DNA of 55,056 nucleotides from Synechococcus sp. GreenBA-s. GTDB lineage: Bacteria; Cyanobacteriota; Cyanobacteriia; PCC-6307; Cyanobiaceae. Below, piece by piece: positions 31,912 through 39,294 of this stretch. The notes under the pieces are model-generated. The model had not been told where the DNA came from and ran no database searches. It saw only the letters and a program-made list of their open reading frames with translations. Made by a program: the position numbers and the translations under genes. The DNA is taken from NCBI RefSeq assembly GCF_024345855.1, contig NZ_JAGQBX010000014.1:1-55056 (forward strand), read 5' to 3'. Position 1 is the first letter of the stretch. Each line of letters begins with the position of its first letter.

Positions 31912-32067
31912 ATGAAACCCTCCCATCTGCTGGTGATTGGCGCCGTGGTGGCCGTCTGCGGCGCAGCCCTGGTGCTGTTCACCGACATCGAGGTCTCGGT
32001 GGTGCGCTGGGCCAGCTGCGGCCCCTTCGCGACCCAGCAGGAGGATCGAAGCGAACTCTGCCGCTGA
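31912..32067 (+). CDS. 51-residue single-helix membrane protein after bioD
   Basis: A short frame with an ATG only 10 bases after the bioD stop: MKPSHLLVIGAVVAVCGAAL is the start, a clear membrane helix (residues 6-24), followed by TDIEVSVVRWASCGPFATQQ and a charged tail with three Cys in all. Codon use resembles the neighbours, and it ends one base before the convergent DUF3143 gene. It is likely co-transcribed with the biotin genes. Function unknown; a link to biotin is only positional. Confidence 0.6.
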   Translation: MKPSHLLVIGAVVAVCGAALVLFTDIEVSVVRWASCGPFATQQEDRSELCR

Positions 32068-32068
32068 C

Positions 32069-32371
32069 TCAAGGGCCGGCCAGGATCGCCGCCTCCACGT
32101 CGGCGCGGGAGAGGCCGTAGGGGAAATGGCGCTCGTTGCGCAGACCCGCGCGCGGCCCGTCCGCCGCAGCGGCGGGGGCCGTGGCCTGCTGCCAGCGGAC
32201 GCTCAGCTCCTCGATCTCCAGCTCGATCTCGGCGCTCCAATCGCGGTGGTGCAGATCCCAGAGGCAGGGGTTACCCCGCTGCTGCACCGCCCCCAGCTCC
32301 TGCAGCCACTGCTCCAGGGCCGGCAGGGGGTGGTGATACAGGGGGGTCTGCGGCGACGGCAGGGGCGACAT
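32069..32371 (-). CDS. DUF3143-family protein
   Basis: The 100-residue protein ([20 protein letters not shown] at the start; [20 protein letters not shown] in the middle; ends RADVEAAILAGP) matches the small cyanobacterial family DUF3143. Function unknown. It is placed directly after the J-domain gene on the same strand and overlaps it by 101 bases in another frame, so the two are co-transcribed. The J-protein link suggests a chaperone-related role, which is inference. Confidence 0.75.
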   Translation of the reverse strand: MSPLPSPQTPLYHHPLPALEQWLQELGAVQQRGNPCLWDLHHRDWSAEIELEIEELSVRWQQATAPAAAADGPRAGLRNERHFPYGLSRADVEAAILAGP

Positions 32372-32891
32372 CCGAACGGGCGGAAGCTGGGGAGTCGGCA
32401 GTCTGCCCCGGCGAGTCCACCGGCACCGACCACCAGCTGGGGGGCCGGACCAGCTCGGCGCCACGGGCCCAGGCCAGCCCCACCCCCAGCACCAGGCTGA
32501 AGACCACCGCCAGGGCCAGCAGCACCAGGGCGAACCACTCACCGCCGGAGAGGTCGCGCCGCACCGAGGCGGGCGGGCGGGCCACCACCCGCCGCAATCC
32601 CGGCGGTGGGGCGGCGGCGGGTGGCGGCGCCAGGGTGGCGACCAGGCTGGCGTCGTAGGCGCGGCGGCGCTCGGGGTCGCTGAGGGCGTGGTAGGCCTGC
32701 TGCAGCCGGCCGAAGGCCTCCTGGGCCTCCGCCTCCGGCAGGGTGGTGGTGTCCGGGTGGTAGAGCTTGCTCAGACGCCGGAAGGCCTGGCGCAGCTCCT
32801 GGGCCGAGGCCGAAGGCTCCAGCTGGAGCAGCGCGTAGTGGTTGGCATGGCCCCTGTGGCGGGCCTCTCCGATGGAATCGCCGGCGACCAC
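32271..32891 (-). CDS. Membrane-anchored J-domain (DnaJ-like) protein
   Basis: About 206 residues from a GTG at 32891 (no ATG is available in frame). The J-domain [20 protein letters not shown] continues to KLYHPDTTT, with the essential HPD present, and ends at [10 protein letters not shown] membrane helix follows ([21 protein letters not shown]). The last 33 residues are Pro/Ala/Gly-rich and are encoded over the start of the DUF3143 gene in a different frame. J-domain proteins recruit and stimulate Hsp70; this one presumably acts at the membrane. Confidence 0.82.
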   Translation of the reverse strand: MVAGDSIGEARHRGHANHYALLQLEPSASAQELRQAFRRLSKLYHPDTTTLPEAEAQEAFGRLQQAYHALSDPERRRAYDASLVATLAPPPAAAPPPGLRRVVARPPASVRRDLSGGEWFALVLLALAVVFSLVLGVGLAWARGAELVRPPSWWSVPVDSPGQTADSPASARSDVAPAVAADPPVSPPPAGPGAVAAGAGGGAAAG

Positions 32892-32946
32892 CGCTGCTGC
32901 ACCTGGTGTGCGGGATCCTAGGGAGCCTGCCCCTGCCCGCCCGCGG

Positions 32947-33738
32947 ATGCCCGCTGCCCCTGAGCCCACAGCTGCTGGCGCCGCCAACGCCGCCGACCCC
33001 GCTGGGGCCTGGGCCGGCCCGACCCCGGAGCTGTGGCAGGCCCTGGGCTGGGCACCGGATGACACCCAGGGCGCCCAGTTCATCGCCCTGCAGCAGCAGC
33101 TGCGCGAGTGGAACGGCCGCCTCAACCTCACCCGCCTGGTGGAGGGGGCCGACTTCTGGATCGCCCAGGTGTTCGACAGCCTCTGGCCGCTGCTGCCGCT
33201 GCTGCGGGAGCGCCCCGCCGCGCCGCTGCGCTGCATCGACGTGGGCACCGGCGGTGGCTTCCCCGGCCTGGCGGTGGCGATCGCCCTGCCCAACGCCCGC
33301 CTGACCCTGGTGGATTCGGTGGGCCGCAAGACCCAGGCGGTGCAGGCCATGGCCGAGGCCCTGGGCCTGGCGGAGCGGGTGGAGCTGCGCTGCGAGCGGG
33401 TGGAGCGCACGGGCCGCCAGAAGCGCTGCCGCGGCCAGTTCGACCTGGCCCTGGCCCGGGCCGTGGCGGCGGCGCCGGTGGTGGCCGAATACCTGGTGCC
33501 CCTGCTGGCCAGCGGCGGCGAGGCGCTGCTCTACCGCGGCCAGTGGTCGGCGGGCGACGAGGCGGAGCTGGACCGGGCCCTGGCCCTGCTCAAGGGCCGG
33601 GTGAGCCGCCGCGAGCAGCGCGAGCTGCCGGCCGGCCGGGGCCTGCGCACCGCCCTGACCCTGCAGGCCACGGCCCCCTGCCCGGGCCCGTACCCGCGGG
33701 CGGTGGGGGTGCCCGCCAAGCTGCCGCTCGGGGCCTGA
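32947..33738 (+). CDS. rsmG: 16S rRNA (guanine-527-N7)-methyltransferase
   Basis: The 263-residue RsmG (GidB) methylates G527 of 16S r[16 protein letters not shown] near residues 52-64, [15 protein letters not shown] at 97-111 (SAM motif) and [20 protein letters not shown] are the family segments. The start at 32947 ([11 protein letters not shown]) is chosen because it precedes the conserved domain by a short tail. Convergent with the aldo/keto reductase gene, 15 bases apart. Confidence 0.94.
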   Translation: MPAAPEPTAAGAANAADPAGAWAGPTPELWQALGWAPDDTQGAQFIALQQQLREWNGRLNLTRLVEGADFWIAQVFDSLWPLLPLLRERPAAPLRCIDVGTGGGFPGLAVAIALPNARLTLVDSVGRKTQAVQAMAEALGLAERVELRCERVERTGRQKRCRGQFDLALARAVAAAPVVAEYLVPLLASGGEALLYRGQWSAGDEAELDRALALLKGRVSRREQRELPAGRGLRTALTLQATAPCPGPYPRAVGVPAKLPLGA

Positions 33739-33753
33739 ACGCCAGCCGGTGCC

Positions 33754-34974
33754 TCAGTTCTGCTGCAGCCGGCGCACCGACTCGCCGCCGATCCGCTGCC
33801 GCAGCCGGCGCAGCAGGTCGGGGATCTGTGCGGCCCAGGGGCTCTCGCCGAGCACGCCCAGCAGCTCCGCCTCACTCACCGAGGTGTCGAGCGCATCGGC
33901 GTTGGCGCCGGGGAACCAGTGGCCGCCGGAGCCCAGCAGGCCGTAGCGGGCCCGGCCGAAGCTCTGCAGATCCCAGGCCTCCAGCAGGTTGTGCAGCCAC
34001 AGCAGCACCGGCAGGTTGATCTGGCCAGGGGTGTCCTGCCACTCCGGCAGGCCCTGCTCCCAGCTGGCCAGCCAGGCGTCGCCCAGGGCCTCGCGCCGGG
34101 CCCGCTCCAGCCGCGCCACGATCGGCGGCAGCAGCTCCGCCGCCCGGGGCAGCAGCGCCACGGCCTGCAGGTGCAGCTCCAGGTCCTCCGGCCGGGCAGC
34201 CCCCACGCTGAGGGTGTGGAGGCCGGGGGCCAAGAGGCAGAACAGGTCGTTGAACACGATCGGGTGCAGCGGCGCACACAGCTCCAGCAGCCGCGGCGAC
34301 GGGCTGTGCAGGTGGCCGCCCTTGTCGGTGGGGCTGATCACGAACACGCCCATGTCATGGGCGGTGGCGGCCGCGATCGCCGGGCCGTTGTCCTGGCGGA
34401 TGAAATACCAGTGCAGGTTGATGTAGTCGAAGCGATCCGATTCGATCGCCTCCAGGATCAGCGGCAGGGGGGCATGGGTGGAGAAGCCCACCGATCCAAT
34501 GCGGCCCTCGGCCTGCCAGCGGCGAGCCACGTCCATGCAGCCGCCGGGCCGCAGGGTCTGCTCCAGGTGCTCCGGCAGGTTGAGGCCGTGGATGGCCAGC
34601 AGCGCCACCCGCTCCACCCCCAGCCGCTCAAAGCTCAGGGCCAGTTCCGCCTCAAAGGCCGCCGCATCGTCCTGGGGGGGCACCTTGGTCTGCAGGAGGC
34701 GCCGGGGATCCGGGAACTGGGGCAGCAGCCAGCCCAGCTGGCGCTCCGACGTGCCGTAATGGCGCGCGGTTTCCACGTGGTGGAAGCCATGGGCCACCGC
34801 CAGCTCCAGGGTGGCGCGCAGGTTGGCCTGGCTCTCGGCCGTGATCTGATCGGCGGGCAGGTCGCTCCAGCTCTGCTGGAAGCGCATCCCCCCCAGCGAC
34901 AGCACCGGCATGGCCAGCTCGGTGCGGCCGAAGCGGCGGGTCGGCAGCGGGGCCGGCAGCTCCGGGGATGCCAT
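33754..34974 (-). CDS. Aldo/keto reductase
   Basis: The 406-residue protein has an N-terminal AKR barrel (LGGMRFQQSW, then HHVETARHYGTSE). By position the catalytic tetrad is Glu68, Tyr73, Lys97 (LQTKVPP) and His129 (LAIHGLN); the usual tetrad Asp is therefore Glu. FISPTDKGGHLHSPSPRLLE resembles the larger bacterial AKRs that often occur with iron-sulfur proteins, and the C-terminal 100 residues extend past the barrel. Its start shares a base with the stop of the ferredoxin gene (TGATG), so the ferredoxin could be its partner. Substrate unknown. Confidence 0.87.
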   Translation of the reverse strand: MASPELPAPLPTRRFGRTELAMPVLSLGGMRFQQSWSDLPADQITAESQANLRATLELAVAHGFHHVETARHYGTSERQLGWLLPQFPDPRRLLQTKVPPQDDAAAFEAELALSFERLGVERVALLAIHGLNLPEHLEQTLRPGGCMDVARRWQAEGRIGSVGFSTHAPLPLILEAIESDRFDYINLHWYFIRQDNGPAIAAATAHDMGVFVISPTDKGGHLHSPSPRLLELCAPLHPIVFNDLFCLLAPGLHTLSVGAARPEDLELHLQAVALLPRAAELLPPIVARLERARREALGDAWLASWEQGLPEWQDTPGQINLPVLLWLHNLLEAWDLQSFGRARYGLLGSGGHWFPGANADALDTSVSEAELLGVLGESPWAAQIPDLLRRLRQRIGGESVRRLQQN

Positions 34975-35441
34975 CAGGGCGCTTCACCCAGGGCGGGGCT
35001 GCCCGGTGCGGAACTGCCCAGGGCAGAGCCGCTGAGGGAGGAGTCGGCGCGGGGAATCAGCCGCTTGGGCCGGGCCGCGCTCGGGAGCCCCAGGGGCAGC
35101 AGCTCCTGGCGGCGCGCCTGCTGCTCAAGACCGGCCAGATCCTCGTAGGCGACCCAGTGGATGCAGTCCACCGGACAGGTGTCGATCGCCTCCTGAATCG
35201 TCTCGGTGCTGTCTCCGTCCTGGCGGAGGGCACGGGAGCGGCCCCAGTCGGGCTCCACCACGAAGGTGTTACCGGCCACGTGGGCGCAGTAGCGGCAGCC
35301 GATGCACACGGCCTCGTCCACCCACACCGCCTTCTGGCGCAGCCCACCGCCCAGCAGGGGCTCACGGCCGCTGGGCTCAACGGCGGGAGCAGCGGCCGCC
35401 GCAAAGGCCAGGGAGGGATCGACCGGGACAAGCCGGGGCAC
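34974..35441 (-). CDS. Ferredoxin-like [4Fe-4S] protein, cyanobacterial type
   Basis: The 155-residue protein carries one [4Fe-4S] site: Cys46, Cys49 and Cys52 in VCIGCRYCAHVAGNTF and Cys89 in DTCPVDCIHWV, with an extra Cys93. The C-terminal 45 residues are low-complexity. The start is GTG, directly abutting the ycf35 stop (TGA then GTG). This ferredoxin next to DUF1257 and DUF2997 is a recurrent cyanobacterial arrangement. Its electron partner is unknown; the aldo/keto reductase that overlaps it downstream is a candidate. Confidence 0.88.
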   Translation of the reverse strand: MPRLVPVDPSLAFAAAAAPAVEPSGREPLLGGGLRQKAVWVDEAVCIGCRYCAHVAGNTFVVEPDWGRSRALRQDGDSTETIQEAIDTCPVDCIHWVAYEDLAGLEQQARRQELLPLGLPSAARPKRLIPRADSSLSGSALGSSAPGSPALGEAP

Positions 35442-35834
35442 TCAGCCGTCCCAGCGGGTCACCACCAGCTCGATGCTGCCGTCGAGGGCCTGGCGCTGCT
35501 CGCTCACCTGGAAGCCCTCCTGCTCGGAGGCGGCCAGGATGCTGCGCAGGGCGTAGCGCTGGGTGAGCTGGGCCAGGAAACGCTCCACGGGCACCGGCTG
35601 CTTCCAGAGGTCGAGGTCGGTCACCAGCTCATAGCTGCCGACCTCGGCGTTCCAGCGGAAGCCGATGTCGCTGCCCTGCTCGCTGGCGATGGCCAGGTCG
35701 GCCAGTACGGTCTGGCCGCGGTAGCCGCGCACCGGGCGCTCGCCCTCACTGGGCTGGTGGCCCAGATCGCGCAGGGCATCGAGCAGGGCGCCGCGGTCAC
35801 GGAGTTCCGTCTTGACGGTGCTGAAGTGCGACAT
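35442..35834 (-). CDS. ycf35: Ycf35 / DUF1257 family protein
   Basis: The 130-residue protein begins MSHFSTVKTELRDRGALLDA, the signature start of Ycf35 (DUF1257), and contains SDIGFRWNAEVGSYELVTDL and QRYALRSILAASEQEGFQV. It is conserved in cyanobacteria and some algal plastids with no settled function. It lies 21 bases after DUF2997 and directly before the ferredoxin gene. Confidence 0.93.
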   Translation of the reverse strand: MSHFSTVKTELRDRGALLDALRDLGHQPSEGERPVRGYRGQTVLADLAIASEQGSDIGFRWNAEVGSYELVTDLDLWKQPVPVERFLAQLTQRYALRSILAASEQEGFQVSEQRQALDGSIELVVTRWDG

Positions 35835-35855
35835 GGGGCAGGTCTCGCGGGGAAC

Positions 35856-36080
35856 TCAGGACAGCGGTGCGGTGATGGTCTGCTCGGCGGTCACCGACTG
35901 GCCGGATGGGAGCGCCTGGGGCTGGTAGGCCTCGGAGGTGGCGCGGCGCTGCTGCACCACGCCCAGCTTGGCCTCAATCCGCTCGGTGAGTTCCTCGCAG
36001 CCGCTGCCGGCGATGCCCTCCACCAGCTCCTCCACGCGACCGTCGGGTCGGATGCGGAATCGGATGGTGTGCTGGGCCAT
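35856..36080 (-). CDS. DUF2997-family small protein
   Basis: The 74-residue protein begins MAQHTIRFRIRPDGRVEELV and continues GSGCEELTERIEAKLG, the DUF2997 pattern: a short beta hairpin with a conserved Cys (in GSGCEEL). Function unknown. It opens the tightly packed DUF2997-ycf35-ferredoxin-AKR run; the next gene upstream, the HEAT protein, ends 73 bases away on the same strand. Confidence 0.85.
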   Translation of the reverse strand: MAQHTIRFRIRPDGRVEELVEGIAGSGCEELTERIEAKLGVVQQRRATSEAYQPQALPSGQSVTAEQTITAPLS

Positions 36081-36153
36081 TCCGGGCAGCGGAAGGTGAC
36101 GGGATGCTAGCCGCGTCGTCCGGGCGCTGGGGGCGCTGGAAGCGGCCAGGCGA

Positions 36154-36954
36154 TCAGCTCAGCAGCCCCTCGTCCACCAGCGTCTGCAGGCGCTCCAGCA
36201 CCAGCGGATCCTCCAGCTGCTCCAGGGCGAGGCGGGCCTCGTCGCGCACGGTCAGGTCGCCGTCGTGGAGCATGGCCTTGAGCAGGGCCTCCACCACCTC
36301 CCGCTGGCGCGGCTCCACCAGATCGGGGTAGAGGCGGCCCAACGACCAGGCGCAGTTGCTGCGCACCACCGGTTCGCTGTCGATGCGCAGGCTGAGCAGC
36401 AGCTGGCCAGCGGCCTGATCGGCCTTGGCCAGACCCGTGGCACCGGCGTCGGCCAGGGAGCTGGCGGCCCAGAGGCGCACGGCGGCGATGTCGTTCTGCA
36501 GGGCCCGGATCAGGGGATTCATCACCGGGGCGTCCGGGTAGCTGCCCAGGCTCCAGGCCACGGCCTTGCGCACGTAGCCGTTGCTGTCGTTCTGGAGCAG
36601 AGCCAGCAGCGGGGTCACGGCCTGCAGGTCAGGGTTGCGGCCCAGGGCATAGACCGCGCTCATGCGCAGGATCGGGCAGCTGGCCTCCAGCAGGGGCAGC
36701 AGCTGGGCCGGAGCGCGCGGGTCGCGGTGCTCGCAGAAGATGCGCAGCCCCTGCATCCGCTCCTCATGGCTGCCGCGCAGCAGCTGCAGGCCCAGGTCGC
36801 ACTCGGCGGCCACATCCGCCTCGCCGGGATCGAGGGCGTCCAGGTCGTCGAGGGGATCCCCCAGCAGTTCCTCCGCCAGCTCCGAGGCGAGCACCTCCGG
36901 ATCCAGGGCCAGCTCGGCCGGGCTGTGGGAGAACGGTGGAAAGGGGTCCGTCAT
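36154..36954 (-). CDS. HEAT-repeat protein
   Basis: The 266-residue alpha-solenoid protein has an acidic first 50 residues and then about five HEAT-type repeats, recognisable in CPILRMSAVYALGRNPDLQ, GYVRKAVAWSLGSYPDA, AVRLWAASSLADAGATG, PVVRSNCAWSLGRLYPD and LTVRDEARLALEQLEDP. In cyanobacteria this fold is common in CpcE/F-type phycobilin lyases and in PBS degradation proteins, but I do not see enough to call it one; it may simply be a scaffold. Same strand as the DUF2997-ycf35 run, and possibly in the same transcript. Confidence 0.8.
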   Translation of the reverse strand: MTDPFPPFSHSPAELALDPEVLASELAEELLGDPLDDLDALDPGEADVAAECDLGLQLLRGSHEERMQGLRIFCEHRDPRAPAQLLPLLEASCPILRMSAVYALGRNPDLQAVTPLLALLQNDSNGYVRKAVAWSLGSYPDAPVMNPLIRALQNDIAAVRLWAASSLADAGATGLAKADQAAGQLLLSLRIDSEPVVRSNCAWSLGRLYPDLVEPRQREVVEALLKAMLHDGDLTVRDEARLALEQLEDPLVLERLQTLVDEGLLS

Positions 36955-36982
36955 CGGGCGATCGTAAAAGCCGGCCCCCGGC

Positions 36983-37108
36983 TCAGCCGATCGGCGCCGG
37001 GGCGGCCATGTCGCCCGGCAGCCAGATGCGGGCGCTCACCGCGAACAGGGCCAGGCCGAACAGCAGCACGATCGCGGCCGGAAGCAGGGTGGAGCGGAGA
37101 AACTGCAC
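36983..37108 (-). CDS. 41-residue single-helix membrane protein
   Basis: A short frame with a GTG start gives a protein made of FLRSTLLPAAIVLLFGLALF, a strong membrane helix, then AVSARIWLPGDMAAPAPIG and a stop. No ATG exists in this frame back to an upstream TAG. It lies 28 bases before the HEAT gene on the same strand. The amphipathic C-terminal tail and the fit to the gap make a real gene likely; I recall similar small proteins in other picocyanobacteria without a name. It could be a subunit of a thylakoid complex, which is a guess. Confidence 0.5.
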   Translation of the reverse strand: MQFLRSTLLPAAIVLLFGLALFAVSARIWLPGDMAAPAPIG

Positions 37109-37168
37109 GGCGGGCTCGGCGTTGACCCCATTGTGGCCGTCCAGCCGAACCGAACCCGCCGGGCACCC

Positions 37169-37864
37169 CTACAGGCCGCTGCCGTAGGCCACGACGCAGG
37201 CCGCATTGAGCAGCTGGGCTGCCGCGGCGCTGCTGGCGGGCAGGCCATTGAGCTGGCCGCTCTGGCAGTCCCCCTGGGCCGTCTGCAGCAGGCCATTGGC
37301 CCCATAGGAGAAGCTCACGCCGCTGGGGGGTGCGGCCAGCACCGTGGCGTAGTTGAGCTGGTAGCTGGTCTGGGGCACCACGAACACCGTGGACTGCTGG
37401 TCGGCGGCGCTGTTCACGGCACCGGCGATCGCGGCACCCGTGGCCAGGCCCGCCACCCCCCAGCCCAGGGGCCGGGCGCCGTACCAGCCGGTGGTCCAGG
37501 GCCGGGCGGCCCAGTAGCCACCAGCGGCCCAGCCCGGGTGATAGGCGGCGGCGCCATAGGCGGCGGCCGGGGCGCGGGTGAGCCCCACCCCGGGCGCCCC
37601 CCAGCCGGCCCCGGGGCGAACGCCGGCACCCGAGGCAGGACCACCGACACCACCGGCCCCAACCCCGGGGCGGGGGGTCAGGCCGGCGCCGGGGGCGCCG
37701 AAGCCGGCCCCCGGGCGCACCCCGGCACCGGAGGCGGGGCCACCGAAGCCGCCCCGGGCCGGGCGCGCCTGGGCTGCTGCCGTCAGCAGGTCCGCCCCGA
37801 GGGCGAGGGTCAGGCCGGTGGCGGCGGCCCACCTGAGGCCCTGGAGAGAACGGCGGACAGCCAT
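37169..37864 (-). CDS. Secreted Gly/Pro/Ala-rich repeat protein
   Basis: The 231-residue protein starts MAVRRSLQGLRWAAATGLTL and has a signal peptide ending near residue 33 (AAAQA-RPA). Then comes a Gly/Pro-rich region with two near-identical copies of a 23-residue motif, a stretch of YHPGWAAGGYWAARPWTTGW aromatic repeats, a hydrophobic GVAGLATGAAIAGAV segment, and a C-terminal domain with two Cys (GDCQSG and NAACVVAYGSG) that could form a disulfide. This layout is seen in uncharacterised cyanobacterial envelope proteins. The start at 37864 is chosen over an upstream one because it begins the signal peptide. Confidence 0.65.
   Translation of the reverse strand: MAVRRSLQGLRWAAATGLTLALGADLLTAAAQARPARGGFGGPASGAGVRPGAGFGAPGAGLTPRPGVGAGGVGGPASGAGVRPGAGWGAPGVGLTRAPAAAYGAAAYHPGWAAGGYWAARPWTTGWYGARPLGWGVAGLATGAAIAGAVNSAADQQSTVFVVPQTSYQLNYATVLAAPPSGVSFSYGANGLLQTAQGDCQSGQLNGLPASSAAAAQLLNAACVVAYGSGL
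37577..37744 (-). repeat. Two-copy tandem repeat inside the secreted protein gene
   Basis: Residues 41-63 and 74-96 of the secreted protein are nearly the same (GGPASGAGVRPGAG then F or W then GAPG then A or V then GLT). The period is 33 residues (99 bases). The two DNA copies, at 37676-37744 and 37577-37645, have diverged at several silent sites. Confidence 0.8.
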
Positions 37865-37997
37865 GGCAGGCAGCAGCGGAATGTCCCCACTCTGGACAGA
37901 ACGGACCACCTTGGCCGCGCCCGTCACCTCCGCGCCATCGCCCCGTCAGGCCGGGGTGCTGGAACGGCCTTAACGTGCCGCCACTTGAGCCGCCCCG

Positions 37998-39287
37998 ATG
38001 GTCCCGCAGGTCAAGCCAGCCGGGCGGCCCGCCGGCACCAGCCGCCGGCTCGTGGCCGTGACCGCCGAGGGCGTGGCCAGCGGGGCGCCGCTGATGGTGG
38101 GCAGCAAGCTGCTGCAGGGCTGGCTGACGGCCAGCGGCGTGCCCCTGGCCCTCATCGGCCTGATCCCCCTGGCGGAGCTGCCCTACACGCTCAAACTCTT
38201 CTGGGCGCCGCTGCTGGATCGCTGGCCGATCCCCTGGCCCGACCGGCGCCGCGGCTGGCTGCTCGCCATGCAGCTGCTGCTGGTGGCCGTGATCGCCGCC
38301 ATGGCGCTGCTGCGGCCCAGCACCGACCCGGCCAGCCTCACCGCCATCGGCGTGGCGGCCCTGGTGCTGGCGATCTGCAGCGCCACCCAGGACATCGCCG
38401 TGGATGCCTACCGCACCGACCTGCTGCCCGAGGCGGAACGGGGACCCGGGGCGGCGGCGGCGGCCCTGGGCTACCGCGCCGCCATGCTGGCGGTGGGGGC
38501 CGGTGGCTTCCTGCTGGCCGATCGCTACGGCTGGCCCGCCGCCTTCCTGGCCGCCGCGGCCCTGGTGGCCGCCGTGGTGCCGTTCACGCTCACGGCCCCG
38601 AAGCTGCGGCCGGTGGAGCATGCCGTCACCAGCCTGCGCCAGGCGGTGCTGGGGCCGGCGCGGGAATTCGTGCGGCGGGCGGGGCCGAACCGCACCTGGC
38701 AGCTGTTGCTGCTGGTGCTGCTCTACCGCTGGCCCGACGGCCTGCTCAGCGCCATGGCGATCCCGTTTCTGAAGCTGCAGGGCTTCAGCGAGGCGGACAT
38801 CGGCCTGGTGCAGGGCGGCTGGGCCATCGGCGCCACCATGGTCGGCACGCTGCTGGGGGGCACCCTGTTCGCCTGGCTGGGCATGAACCGCTCGCTGTGG
38901 CTGTTCGCGATCGCCGGTGCCGCCGGCAACCTCGGCTACTGGGCCCTGGCCCGCTTCGGCGGGGGCTTCACCGGGCTGATTGCGGCGGTGAGCCTGGAGA
39001 ACGTGAGCGGCGGCATGGTGGGCGCGGTGTTCGTGGCTCTGCTGATGAGCCTCTGCAACCCCCGCTTCTCCGCCACCCAGTACGCCCTGCTCTCGGGCGT
39101 CTACGCCATGAGCCGCTCGCTGCTCTCGGCGCCGGCGGGGCTAGTGGCCGAGCGGGTGGGCTGGCCCGGCTTCTTTCTGCTCACCGTGCTGGCCGCGCTG
39201 CCGGCCCTGCTGCTGCTGACGCGGCTGGCCCCCTGGGGCGAGTCGGAGGCGCGGGGGGCGTTCGATCCCGAGCGGGATCCCACCTGA
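37998..39287 (+). CDS. AmpG-like MFS permease
   Basis: The 429-residue protein has about 12 membrane helices. The segments LKLFWAPLLDRWPIPWPDRR and SATQDIAVDAYRTDLLPEAE are hallmark AmpG motifs, and VSLENVSGGMVGAVFVALL and SATQYALLSGVYAMSR support the assignment. AmpG imports anhydro-muropeptides for peptidoglycan recycling in proteobacteria; cyanobacterial homologues may transport these or other solutes. Convergent with thyX, seven bases apart. Confidence 0.85.
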   Translation: MVPQVKPAGRPAGTSRRLVAVTAEGVASGAPLMVGSKLLQGWLTASGVPLALIGLIPLAELPYTLKLFWAPLLDRWPIPWPDRRRGWLLAMQLLLVAVIAAMALLRPSTDPASLTAIGVAALVLAICSATQDIAVDAYRTDLLPEAERGPGAAAAALGYRAAMLAVGAGGFLLADRYGWPAAFLAAAALVAAVVPFTLTAPKLRPVEHAVTSLRQAVLGPAREFVRRAGPNRTWQLLLLVLLYRWPDGLLSAMAIPFLKLQGFSEADIGLVQGGWAIGATMVGTLLGGTLFAWLGMNRSLWLFAIAGAAGNLGYWALARFGGGFTGLIAAVSLENVSGGMVGAVFVALLMSLCNPRFSATQYALLSGVYAMSRSLLSAPAGLVAERVGWPGFFLLTVLAALPALLLLTRLAPWGESEARGAFDPERDPT

Positions 39288-39294
39288 GGGTGTC

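Noticed and set aside
37577-37744. Repeat considered as a CRISPR-like or mobile repeat
   Set aside because: Only two copies, in frame within a coding sequence, with protein-level conservation and silent differences; it is an internal protein repeat.
36951-38621. Long minus-strand frame crossing the secreted protein and AmpG-like genes
   Set aside because: It runs through parts of three better supported genes, with low-complexity sequence and no domain.
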